Shown in pieces: positions 51,646 to 64,000 of a stretch of DNA of 64,000 nt. The position numbers and the translations under genes were made by a program. The notes below the pieces were generated by a model that worked only from the letters and a program-made list of their open reading frames with translations, searched no databases and had not been told where the DNA came from. Origin of the DNA: Metopolophium dirhodum (lineage: Eukaryota > Arthropoda > Insecta > Hemiptera > Aphididae); assembly GCF_019925205.1 (NCBI RefSeq), contig NC_083565.1:22534241-22598240 (forward strand). The letters are read 5' to 3'. Within the stretch, counting starts at the first letter, position 1. Every line of letters begins with the position of its first letter.

Positions 51646-51804
51646 TCATTTTTCGCACGCGTCTTCGATCTCCACCTCCTCCGGCTGCAGTCGGGTCTCC
51701 ATGAGTAACGTGGCCGTGGTCAGGTAACCCGTGTGACCGCGAGGGGACGCGGACGGGATGCAAGCCAAAAATTTCTTTTCGTTGCCGGGTTCTTCGGTTG
51801 TATT
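51646..51804 (-). CDS. TRMT61A: TRMT61A last coding exon
   Basis: The exon is 159 nt including stop, after the acceptor ttttttttttcacag. The 52 residues contain FLACIPSASPRGHTGYLTTAT, equivalent to the GHTGYLTFAT closing strand of the family. They are followed by an unusually long acidic tail (RLQPEEVEIEDACEK) before TGA. The in-frame ATG further upstream lies in intron and is not a start. Confidence 0.87.
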   Translation of the reverse strand, partial: NTTEEPGNEKKFLACIPSASPRGHTGYLTTATLLMETRLQPEEVEIEDACEK

Positions 51805-54644
51805 CTGTGAAAAAAAAAAATGTCGCGTTTTAACCATAACGTGATTTAAACCACATGTATAGGCATACTTCTACAAATATTATATATATATATACTATTT
51901 GGCATTTGGCCGCGAGAACTGTGGCAAATTATTATGTGTCTACGCCGACCGGATAAAATATTATTATATACCTGACACAATCGACATCAAATCAATAATA
52001 ACAATGATATACCACTATGGCCTGTACTTATGCGGCTATATACTATAGTATCGCTTACTAACCCGAAGGCCCTTTTTTCGGGACACTGTATATTATATTA
52101 CCCACGTGCAGTGGCTTTAGCGGTGAGAAAACGTGAACATTTTGGTGGCCACTATATGCATATGTAACCTACAACGGAACTTTTATATGTACCTACTTGT
52201 CAACAACTTTTATTTATGTTGACAGTTGGAAAACGCGTATTAGTCGTGAGAATTTTAAAGTAGGTCCGTGTACTATATGTATACTATATTACTATGTACA
52301 GGTACACACTTGGAAAAAATATACGTATTATAGGTAGGTACATGATAACTAAAAATACAATTATTGTTCTAAGTATCTACCTCTGCCTACGACAAAAACA
52401 ATTGTATGGTTGTTTTTTTTTTTCAAACGGCAACGTTTAGTGTTACCGTACGTTATATTATTATTATATATACCTATACTGATTACCTATATTGGCTTTT
52501 CGACGTAAACGCATATATAAAAAAAAGACACTGCAACTGAACGCGCGTAATTGTAATTTATTTGAGTTCATCAAGGACGCAACACTGTACGCTATATTAT
52601 CATAAACTCGACTCCGTAAAAAATTCAAGAGCGCGCTTTATAAACACGTATTATATCTGACAAAAATCTATACGGCAAGTACGTATATTATGAGCGCGCG
52701 CGTCCTTGAGATATACGAAATAGCGTGGAAAGTCAAAATAAGTAGCTAAAAAAGGTATGCAATTTTCAATGGAATCGGATGGGAAAACCTTGAAACGAAT
52801 GGCATATAGTGCTCTATAGTGCATAATATATTATATTCAGAATAATCTCATCGCATCACGTTTAAGAATATTACCATATCGTAATTATACTCATTTATTG
52901 CTAAACTATTATAAGCGGGCGCTTATACGCTCGTACATTATTATATAATAATATTAGGTAGGTACATTATACATCTCTATTATTAAAGTATACATATTAT
53001 AATATACCTCTATTCACATAAAACGCAAATTTAAAATTAATTCCTAGCAGTGCAATTGCAGTCGGACGTGATTATAATTCGTCATAATTATTACATGTAG
53101 GTATATACTAATTTATTACATGATATACTATCGTGTGTGAGATACCACTAAAATCATTATATATAATATATATAACTTGAAGAATTTTTCACGCACAACT
53201 ACATCCTTAAACACATTTGACATTATCATTAGAATTAGCTGGTAATGAAAAAAACAGCAATGTAATATATTTTATGCTCGCGAATTTCGCAAGACACGAT
53301 CGATTTTCCGTACCATTTTTTATTTCTGGTTTGAAATCCACTCTATAATGCGCGTATAGGTAGGTCACTCTAAACGGCGAATCTAAATTTAAAAAAAAAA
53401 ACAACCATCGCTGCCGGGAAATCGGAAATAATGAAATTACTTTGAATCGTTATTGTTATAATATATCCTTTATGTACATAGTAATATACGGTATACACAG
53501 GCCTAACGCTGAGCGGATATAAAAACTGTAATTTTATACACAGTAATGTACGTACAAAACAATAGTTCACTGACATTTGTAAACAATAGAAATCGGTCGA
53601 AATAATTTAATAGATTTTTGTTTCTAGCTTTTAAGATTATAAATTACAATGTTTAAATGACGATAGCTCGACGCAATGATCATACGTATAAACACTATAG
53701 GTACATACATATTACATATAGGTACTGGTTGTAACTTGTAGTAGTTTTTATAACGAAAGAATGATTAAAATACAAAATAAACGTCATTGTATTACTGTAC
53801 ACGCGTTCATACCTACAGGTATTGCGCGCCTGCACCACTGATTATTCTTTCTTTTGTCTTCATGATGATTGAATCATTAAAAAAATATATTATATGAAAA
53901 AAAAAAACGAAACATAAATTGATTATTTGGACAGTTCGCGTACAATACACGTTTACGGTTTACCAAAAACAATGTAAGGATATTATTTAAAACGACTACT
54001 TAGTATTTTGTTGTACCGTTCAATACTATACATTATACTGATTGTATAATGCCATCCGCTCGGACGGTCTACAGTTGATGACGGTTTTTAATGTACAATA
54101 ACGGTAAATGCGTATTTGGTGATTACCAAAGTACGTCACAAACTTGTTGCCTATATATTATATTATATTGTTATCGAGTGAATACTTATTGTATCTTAGT
54201 AAAGTGGTACTGATGACACGTTAAAAACTATATTACTCGATCGGATTTAGAAAATAATTCAAAAATACAAGCTGAGTGCATTACTCCATGGTATGATGAC
54301 CTATATTGAAATATTTTTTAGTAGTGCATTAATCTTTTCATAAAAAAAAAAAAAACACTGTCTTCTCTATACCTACATATTTACAGTCGTGTTTCCGAGT
54401 AAAGTTTTTCCAAATGCATAAACTCCAATAATAAATGTAGTTACTTATGTATGTTTAATGTAGGTATACTTAAATTATAATATAGGTTTAAATAAAAGTA
54501 AAATGTCAAACGCGTTGCAGCCTGCGGTCGCTGAAAAGTTATTCGACTATATATTATATGCGAGTAAATACTCATAAATTAAAGGTATATCTACACATAC
54601 ACGGTGTCTAATAATTTAATATTATGATATATTAGTACCTATAA

Positions 54645-54682
<38 letters not shown>

Positions 54683-56727
54683 TCATATAATGTAACGAAA
54701 AATTAAAAAAAAAAGTTTTCGTCTTAATCATCGATTTAAATAGTGCTTAAATGTTCTACTCTTTACTGTATATAGTATCTATAAGGCTATATATTATAAT
54801 ATACACCTATACTTGAATTATCGATAAGAAAAAATCTCAATTCGGACTATTGTACCTACGTGGTTTGTTGGCTGTGTATATTACATATAGGAGTATATAA
54901 TAATAAATATAAATATAAGTTTTGTAAGCTGTACAGGATATCGTCCAACGATTAACAAATATATACGTGATCACACTCAGACAGATATATATATATATAC
55001 ACACAAATTGCCGCAGGTCCGTGTACTAGCGAGAGCGAAAGATAGGTACGCGAGGTATATGATGTCAAAACGAAAAACTGGGCGGTAATAGATCGCGACG
55101 AGGATCGCGCGCGCGTTGTTACGATTTATCGTATTTATACGGTATATTATACTGCAGACATCGGGGCATAGCGCGCGCGAGAGAGAGTTACCAGGTCGTA
55201 GCTGATATATAATAATAATAATAATATAATTATCGTGTATATGATATATATTATAATATAGTACCGTGTGATGATGTTGACGCCGATATATAGATACCAG
55301 TAAAAACAAAACAAAAAAAATCCGACCACGTCCGTCTGGGAGCGATAAAAATGTGCGTATATTGCTGAGAGACTTTAACGCACTGACACATACACTTTTT
55401 TCGCCTCGTGTGACCGCGGCCGTTCTCGGTCCACTGCAGCTACAGCAGTGGCCGCGGGGAAGTGAGCTCGCGGTTTTCTCAATACTTTGCGCACGACCGT
55501 CCCGGCGCCGTTAGCAGGGTAGGCGCGAGGGAAAGGACCGAAATATACGAGTGGTTTATGTTATGGTGCGTGAAACTAATCTAATTCCGAAAAGAATTCG
55601 ACTCGCTGTCGTCGTAGAGATAAATTCAAAATCTGATTGTATATTATACTATAATGTCGTGAGAACAAAACAGTCGTCAGTCATATTGCATAGTTTTTAA
55701 AATCTAAAAAAATCTGTGGATTAGTTTTCTATTCCAATTTGCGTTTACGCCATGGGGTGAACTGACAATATAGTGTTGCCTTTGCAAGACAGCTATTGGT
55801 ACTCCGCAAGTCAACTTCACCATTTATATATGTCACAATCCAAACATACCTTTCCAGCTGATATAATATACCAGTTGTTTTCAACCATCTATACAGGTCC
55901 TTATAGTAATTTTGCAACCCCGGACTACCGCACTGATATATATATATTATGGTATATCATAATTTCACCCCTACAGTCTACCTCGCATAAAAATCGATGT
56001 AGTGATGACACACAGCAGCGGTACACCCCACCCCCCAACTATATCACAACTTTATCACCACTATATATAACCTGCAAGGACATATCCATAGAGACTAAAC
56101 ATATAGCGTCGTATACGCGACGGTATGTCATTATTATATAAGAACAATTAGTCACTCGGTATAAAACATACGATATTATAATACGTATTGGACCATACGC
56201 TGCTGTAGCGGTGATATTATGGCCGCCGCCTCCGCCGCCGTCACGTCGGACGCATAGGAATCTCAACAATTCTCCATATAGGCTCCGGGAGAGAAACAAA
56301 AACGAGGTGGTCCCGATAAAAAATTATAACGTTTGACGTGGACCAGTTCTGCTGCGCGCGCGTGTATATTTGTCGAAAACAAATTACTCGCGCGACCGGT
56401 CCGGTGCATATATAGGCACATATTATATATTATACATATATAGGTACCGGTTCCGTCGTGTGCCCGTGTGTGTACGCCCTCGCTTTGCGTATGTGTATAT
56501 GTGTGTGTATGTGTGCCTATTTTGTTTTCCTATCCGTGTATATAATATTATTATATATATTGTTTCGTCGTCATCTCTACTTCTGCCCATCATCTTCGTT
56601 ATATATACATCTCGATGCATAATATCATTATCAGATATTATATATGTAGTAGGTGTACACCTAAAACTATACGCGCGCTATGAGCCTATACGTTTGATAG
56701 TAATAACGATATACATACTATATAGAG

Positions 56728-56766
<39 letters not shown>

Positions 56767-57062
56767 GATACATTTACTATTGCACTCCGCACGTGCGAGC
56801 GTATTATATATATATATTAGATGTATCGACATATCGTATTTAATATTTATATGTTACATATTATAATGTACCTGCGGTCCCGAAGCGGGCGGCGGCGGTC
56901 TACTGGCAGTGGCGAACGTGGTCACGGTCCTGTTCAGCACTTGGTATTCTTTTTCCAAACACTCTACCGTCTTCAGTTGGACAAAACCGTGGTCCAGCAG
57001 CGTCTGACACGTGCGCATCACTTGCTCAATGCATGGCGAAAACGTGCAAATCCTCCCACCAC
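51646..57062 (-). CDS. TRMT61A: tRNA (adenine(58)-N(1))-methyltransferase catalytic subunit, C-terminal part (two exons)
   Basis: Minus-strand exons 57062-56872 and 51804-51646 join in phase 0 to give 115 residues and a TGA stop. They match the C-terminal part of TRMT61A/Trm61, which with TRMT6/Trm6 methylates A58 in the T-loop of tRNAs using S-adenosylmethionine. Visible hallmarks are GGRICTFSPCIEQV, the strand after the last Rossmann helix; ECLEKEY before the variable loop; and GHTGYLT, the conserved final strand. The SAM-binding motifs lie in upstream exons that I could not find between 57.06 and 64 kb, so the gene probably continues beyond the window. The intron between the two exons is 5,067 nt. 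Confidence 0.87.
54651..54678. repeat. (TA)n microsatellite
   Basis: A TA run in the TRMT61A intron. Confidence 0.9.
56732..56763. repeat. (GA)n microsatellite
   Basis: A GA run close to the penultimate TRMT61A exon. Confidence 0.9.
56872..57062 (-). CDS. TRMT61A: TRMT61A penultimate coding exon
   Basis: The exon is 191 nt. On the minus strand the acceptor reads tgaccctcag and the donor CAG|gtacatt. It enters in phase 1 (GT completes a Gly-type codon) and leaves in phase 0. It encodes 63 complete codons starting GGRICTFSPCIEQVMRTCQ, continuing DHGFVQLKTVECLEKEYQVL and ending in a Pro-rich stretch (RPPPPASGPQ). The FSPCIEQ motif is specific to the Trm61 family. The Pro-rich end corresponds to the species-variable loop before the last strand. 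Confidence 0.88.
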
Positions 57063-60000
57063 CTGAGGGTCAAAAATCACAAACCTTAAATAACATAAAC
57101 CTATAGCAAATATTATAAACATAAACGAATATCAGCTAGTTCCAGACGTTTTCAATTATGGACTTAAAGTATGAAATAAAAGTGTAATAATAAAAATAAT
57201 AATAATGACCAGCTGCGATAGAGATATTTTATTTAATGAATACGAGTGGTAACTGGTAAAAACAAGAAGGTATTCTATTAGTCTGTATGAAACCATCGAA
57301 GAGTAGATACAGTGGAAAAGGTATGTATCTATATAATATATTAAATTATAGTCATGCTTCTTAATGGTTATTCGAACGGCCGTTAATTTGTACCAAAAAA
57401 TACCATCTTTTATAATAATATTTTACATTATATGAATTATAACATTTTCTAAAACAGATTCCAATTTCTCTTGAAGTTTACTTGAGAATGACTTTCTTTT
57501 ATTTTTTTTTAATTTTATCTTTTCATACTCTCCTTATCTAAACTGAATTACCTAAGTTGTATTTATAAATTAAGCTAAACCCCATAAAAACGATGGGAGA
57601 TTTTTGAAGCATACGTTTGTGTGTACTTAAATGCAGTACATATACATTTATCAAAGCTATTCGATCAATTAGTATCTATATTCTACAACATCCATGCAAA
57701 CATTGCAATATAAAACCAACTTTGGAATTCATCCGAAAAATGTGTTGGTCAATATTTGATAAATCCTAATGGTTGTTGGAACTTTATTTATATTTTAAAA
57801 TAACCATTATACATTTTGTTCTGCCAAGTTTATGCAAACAGAGGAGATTTCTACTATTCTTAAACATCACTAAATATATCGAATTATTTGGACTTGATTT
57901 TTTTTAACACGATTTTTTAAAATGCTCTACCAAGTTCATGCTAATGAAGATAAATTCAGAATTGACTACGACTTTTATTCATTTTTGGATGATCTATTTT
58001 TAAATTATTTTTTACTGCAGAAACGTTTTTGGGCGAGCACATATACTATTCTTACCTAAATCACCTTGGTAATTATGTTAAATTGATTTATTTTGTTCAA
58101 AATCCACGGAATATCATTTATACTTAGTTACTAGGCATTTATAATGTCCGGTAAAACATCACGATTGATATGACTGTAACAAGTAACAACGGTTACAATA
58201 TAACATAACAGTAAAATATTGCAGAGCACATGTAATGCTTACCGTCGCAGTGTGCGTGTGACAAAATCAGCGGTAAGGTTTACCAGCACGTTCTTTTTGG
58301 TTTCGGATTCTGATTGTAGACCATTATATATGGGGTGATCCAATTAACATAAGATACTCATTATTTCACAATACCCTAACGTATTAAATATTTCGTTTAC
58401 ATGATTTTAAGTCGTTACAAAACAACATTAATGGAAAACAATTATTTATTACTATTTTTTTTATCGGTATTATTTTTTAACTTGTTATTTAGAACATATT
58501 ATTATACTACCTATGATACTTGGAAATGTCTTACCATTTTTTTTTACTGATTTTGAAATTGAAATTATGGATCAGTAGGTACCTATATAGATGAGTATAT
58601 ATATTTAACGCAATGATGAAAATCATTAGAAACAAATACACCTCAATACCTCATCCATCCATGTAAGTAAAACAGCAGGTAGAAAGTTAGCAATGCTAGA
58701 CTCAACAGTGGGAAACAATATAAATATATAACCGGTAATAAATCCTAACCAAAAATTTTCAGAATCTTAACTTATTGAAAAATTTGCCTATACATAACCC
58801 CTTAAAATGATGTCTCCTGCGATCAATTGTAATAAATTGTTTACAATTTTTATTCTATTCTGCATAACCAAGCAAATAATTTAAAATTTTGTTTTGAACT
58901 CCTATTTGTGTATACATAGGTTAGGTTTTTCAACTGATCCCCTACCTCAGATAAAAGTTATGTATTCGCCAATGATATAGGTTGGTATTCATTGTTAACA
59001 AAAATTCCCATATCAATCGAATAAAATATTTTTCTAGAATTACATATACTTGCATCTATTTAGTCTATGTTAGTATTTGAAATATATTTGATTTGGCATA
59101 CTATGTAATTTGTTATCAATAAGCATTACCTGATGTGACGTATATATTAGTTGTATATAATGTATTGGGTGTACCTATACCGTTACTCTATACTCCTAAA
59201 TTTATTTATATGTTAAAAACCATATACACCAGAGTTAATAATACAATTAAAATTATAACTCAATATAAAATAAAATACAATTACTATTATATTATATTAC
59301 TAGATAATAACCAAGGAACATCTGTTAAATCGACATCTAGTCAATGCTTGTTGTACAGTATTATTAAAAATTGAAATCCTATATTTTTCCGAGCAACTTG
59401 TTCGCTGTTTCCGGGAGTCAATTCGGCCGTGTGCGTTGATAAAGGACGAATCTTAACAAATAATTTTAACAAACTTACTGCAGTATCTTTAAAACATTTT
59501 CAAAAGTGCAACTCCAACCATTGATTCCGCACGGCAAAATAGATTCAGCGATAGGTTTATATAATGCACGAAGTTTTCTCCGTTATAAAATATATTTCGA
59601 AGCTCACTAATTACATAAAACATTTTCCTAACTTAAGTACTTAAGTTAAGTTAAGAATAAATTTATTCGGGACTTGATTTATTTAACTACCCCCCCCCCC
59701 CCCTTATACAAAACTCGAATGTAATGTCAATATTTTTTTATAAGTAGAGCATTAAGAACAGGAGAAATGAAACATTTTTGGACCCCAAATACGAAATTTG
59801 TACTAGCATCCATTAGTATCACCATACGATGAAATGATAATAACTTTTTAGGGAAGACAGTGCACTAACGTTGAGATAAAAAACACTAACAAAGTACAAA
59901 CAATTTCCCTATGCAGTTTGAACTAGAATCTAGAACTTGGTGGTGTAGGCATGTCACCCGGCAGCATTCTTTGAACGAAACGCGAATAACTTTTTAAAAG

Positions 60001-63000
60001 TTGGAGCCCTAAAAGGGATAAAAGAGCCTAATCTGCGCTAATACGAAGCACAAACGATTTTGGGATTTTACACACAGTTTAAAAACTGATTATAATATTA
60101 TTCGTAGATGTGTCAATTTTGTAATTAGAAAAAAGATTATTAATTGTCCGTACGAACCTGTAAACAAATTGACATTGATATTTAACAATATATACTGTAT
60201 AAAAGGGTTAAGATTTGAATGCAAATTTTGATATACTACCTTTTATTTCCCGAAAACCTCATTTCAATCTAGTCATCCAGCTTAAATATTTAGTGGTAAC
60301 AACCCCGTAGCGCAAACACATTGTATACTGGATACTCTATCACGAAATTTACGATTGCACCATTAAGCGTTAAAATAAGGTAAAAGAAGCTTATTGTATG
60401 ACGATTAATTTTGAAAATTTTATTTTTTTCATTTATTATTTTATGCAAACTACCGTACCATATTAAATTATATTATATATTATATTATAACAACTATTGA
60501 ATTACTCGACCATTTTTTCAAACATAGCGTGGTTCGAAACGCAGTATGATTTATATTATCGTCGACTTACGATCAAATTTAAAGACTGCACCGCGGTCGC
60601 CGTTAAAGCGTTATAACTTATTAATGTTTCTGTTTTTGCGGTTATTGTATTCCCTTCACGATCCGTGAGCTATGTATAAGTAAAAACTCCGCCGCGTTTA
60701 TTATATATTATAGCAAAGTATTTTAGACGAATAAAATAACTCGAATTTAAACATAAGTCATAACAATCAGATACCGCATGCCCTATAAATGGCGTTATGG
60801 AAGATTTCGATTGCGAACGGAGCACGACGAATATATAATATTATAATAACACTACAGCGTTTAAAATTTCGAAACGAAAAAACGTGCAATATGATACGAT
60901 TAAGTTCTTCATCATCCGTTGCAGATCCGCGGTGCGTTTAAGACGGGAGTTTTTCTTCGACATTTTTATTATATATATATATATATATATATATTAGTCT
61001 TTTTTGTTACTATACATATAGAATAATATATATAGAAACCGCGGGATATTTCTATTAGGTATAGGTACCCTACATCCTCCACGAGCGATACGCCTATTTA
61101 TATATTATAATATACAAAAATAATATATATAGTAATACAATATTATTTATGCGTGAACGACGTGCGTCGTGTATTATACTTTACTTCGATCCGTATTACA
61201 GAAAACACAACTCGAATGAAAAAGTTTTTAAAAAAAAAATCATGTGAACGTACCTATATAGTTTAACAAACAGAAGTCGTATAATATGTATATAGGTATA
61301 TATTATTTTTTTTAACGGCGTGCACGCCGTATAATATATATTTATATATACGTATATGTTTATAATATAGTGGAATTGCCAATTGTGGGAGGATGATTAT
61401 TTTTATTTTTGTATAATATGGGGCACCCCGTCGGTGAAAGTCATGATTTACGGAAATACTCGCGGTTGTTGCGATTAGGAAAGTGCATATTAAATCATAG
61501 ACGTGATATCATTGTACGCACGCGCGTGTGTGTGTGTGTGTAACTGTAATATAATATTGTATTGATGATTTATTGACGTCGTCGAATTTATAGATCGACT
61601 TGGATTTCGCGGACTGTTTTCGCAGTTGTGCACAGCTATAAATGTATTATATATCATTACGGTATACCTATATAATGTATTACGGTATGATATATTATTA
61701 TAACACGCGCACCTCGACGAAACATAATATAATATAAATATTAGTAAGTATGACGTTTTTGTGTATTGAAAAAAAACATTTTTATATTTTTTTAACGACA
61801 TAGTATTATTATTGTGTCACGGGACCGGACGATTTTTATATCGCGGATTGCATTTTATTATTGCTCGGAAATTAAAATCACGATTAAAACTTCACGGATT
61901 CGTGTTCAACGACAGTTTGCATCAACAATTAAAAGTGTTTTCATCAAATTCAATAAATAACGATAAACGTTAGCAACTCAAGACGCGCATGACTTGCATA
62001 CATATAATATGCACAGCTATAATATATATAAATATTATATGCATAGTGTTTTTTTCATTTTCTCGCAGTGTTAGGTTTGTTGGAAAATACGGCGCCTCAG
62101 TACCTCACCTTGTATACATATATTTTAATTTCAAAAATTGTTTCGTGTTACGTATATTATCGCATCCAACTACCTATATTAAATATATTATGCAAGCCAT
62201 ATATGTATATACATATTATATGTATTTAATATCAAAGACTCGAGATTATGTAACAGTAAAAAAATAACAAAAATTAACAACACTTCAACTGCAGCCGTTT
62301 AATATTATTATGATTATGAGCTATATCGTTTTTCGAGTAGGTATATATTATTATAGCGTAGGCACCTATAATATTATATGTAGTCGCTTTATAATATAAA
62401 CTGGAATTTTTTACATTAAACGCGTGTATAGAATTACTATGTAATTATAAGCGTTCCGAAAAATTCAGATTGATATAATAATTAAAAATTAAAAACTAAT
62501 AACATTCGAACTATATCCATACACACGGATAATTAATAAAATATTTAATTACGAAATTATAATAGCATACATGGGTAGATATTACCCTATAGTTTTTTTT
62601 TTTTCATTTTTAATTTCATTATTATATTAGTAGAATTTGAAACTCGTTTTTTGTTCCCATACTCACGATGTACGTAATAATATATAATAATCGGTACCTA
62701 TATAAACCGCGTATTCCAGTAAATCCTGTTTACGGTTCAGCGTGATATCTCATTTAAAGTTCTACATACAATGCGCATTATAATAATAATATATATATAT
62801 AAATATTATTCCGATTTAATATATTATACGTGGATACATACTTGGGATATGTGTATGTGTTGTACGTAGGTACTACATATAATAAATAAATATACCTACC
62901 TAACTATATATATATATATTATGATGTACATGAAATAATAAATTATACTATATTTTAATTTGTGCCGTTCTGGAGATAGGATTTGCACGAACGAATTAAT

Positions 63001-64000
63001 TGCCAACGTATATTATAATATAATTTAATATAATATGGTAGAAACGGTTTAAAGTGTTTAAACATATAAATATTTAAGAACGGAAGCCCGCAAACATGCA
63101 TCATCAAAAGCGTTTTTCAATCATATTTTGAACATTATTAACAAAATCGAGCGACAATTTATAATTAAATATTTTATAATATACGAGACACGATCGAGTC
63201 CGTTTGATATTCGAGTCGATACGAAAAGATTCCAATTTCATACTTAAACTATTATCTATTTATTATATTTTGTTTTGTATAATATAAAGGTTAATCTCTT
63301 TGATAAAAAATATTAAAAGTATTTGAATGGAAATTAATAATATTAACCAAAATAGTTACCAAAATTAGTTTAATTGTAAAATAGGTTATAATCTCAGACA
63401 GAAAATATTTTTTCACTGTTCATGATTGTGTAAGTACATCGTATATCGTATAGTATATGTACAATAATAAATTGTCATTTTTCAAAGTCGTATATCAAAA
63501 ATATTAATTAGATAAAAAAGACTACTCGTGGCCGTGGCCGTTCGTTAAGTGAAACGAGTATCGAAAAATCAGCAATATCATTCTTTTAATCGTCCGCGGG
63601 GGTCGACGGGGTCAGGTCGACATAGCACAAGTGACGGACCCATCATGACAATTTCAAAACTTGTCGATGTACATGTCACGATAACATACTCATACAATAT
63701 ATACCAATAAATAATGTATACAACGTGTCTGGTTGGGAAAAATCAAATATAGGAACAGACGAGACGTACCGCAGAGAGCGGGAAGGGGATGGAGTAACCG
63801 CGGCCGACTTGCAGTGGGGAACAATATAATTATTACCTATACATAGTATTGAAAGTTTATCATCCTCTAGCAGTACATTATTACATATCATCATACACAG
63901 CATAAATAGAACACATTTTTCTCACTCGCGGAAAAAAAAATGTCAGCCATGAGTGACATTAATGAATGACTCAGTGCTCATATCAAAGCTTATCACGAAA
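57063..64000 (-). other. TRMT61A upstream intron or flank; no exon found
   Basis: On the minus strand I searched for SAM-binding exons of the methyltransferase (GSGSxSHxL and DxPxPW type motifs) and found none. The sequence is AT-rich with poly-C at about 59690-59703, (TA)n at 60970-60993 and a tggggtgatcc repeat end near 58332. No other gene is supported here. Confidence 0.5.

Larger units (their letters stand above)
51805..56871 (-). other. TRMT61A intron, 5.1 kb
   Basis: It is AT-rich, with TA repeats (54651-54678), a (GA)n run at 56732-56763 and a GC-rich patch at about 55390-55560. A 62-codon minus frame at 55729-55917 looks protein-like. It begins close to a ggggttgcaaaat sequence that resembles hAT transposon termini, so a transposon remnant is more likely than an exon. 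Confidence 0.6.

Noticed and set aside
55729..55917. 62-codon minus-strand frame in the TRMT61A intron
   Set aside because: It lies beside a ggggttgcaaaat sequence like a hAT end, shows no known domain and is not flanked by usable splice sites. A transposon remnant is likelier.
58240..58320. Possible upstream TRMT61A exon on the minus strand ending at gtaagc
   Set aside because: The only frame with the required phase has a stop and no acceptor between that stop and the donor. The other frames show no methyltransferase motif.

Overview
The window looks like nuclear DNA of a hemipteran insect, most probably an aphid. The background is AT-rich with many TA/ATT/TG microsatellites and many copies of short palindromes of the TAGGTACCTA type. 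Coding sequence is sparse and sits in GC-rich exons separated by introns of up to about 15 kb with canonical GT/AG ends. No bacterial, viral, rRNA or CRISPR features were seen. Species assignment is inference.

The left half (about 7.5-34 kb, plus strand) holds most of one gene, a bHLH-PAS transcription factor of the dysfusion (Dysf)/NPAS4 class. Six phase-compatible exons encode 626 residues: the second half of PAS-A, the linker, all of PAS-B, and a long Gln/His/Pro/Ala-rich C-terminal region encoded by one 1.2 kb GC-rich exon. The start codon, bHLH domain and first part of PAS-A were not found and should lie upstream of the window. The C-terminus is uncertain: either an 8-residue terminal exon at 34.1 kb or a read-through end at 29.58 kb followed by a poly(A) signal.

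The right part (51.4-57.1 kb, minus strand) carries the last two coding exons of a TRMT61A homologue, the catalytic subunit of the tRNA m1A58 methyltransferase. Its Rossmann-fold exons were not found and are presumably beyond 64 kb. The two genes are transcribed towards each other and have no obvious functional link.

Between them (34-51 kb) is repeat-rich intergenic DNA: a 389-bp hAT-type MITE with an 8-bp target duplication, a tRNA-derived SINE, a Helitron-like element, a small inverted-repeat MITE and a duplicated ~220-bp block whose core is 48/49 identical. The same interval contains a chain of small, phase-compatible exon-like segments (39.57, 45.27 and 46.99 kb, plus strand). Their predicted product has a hydrophobic leader-like segment and a Cys motif resembling the first half of CART neuropeptides. 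This is the most interesting unresolved signal, and it is a hypothesis only. Introns and flanks contain further MITEs, a local tandem duplication and microsatellites; the remaining DNA shows no coding signal that I can support.
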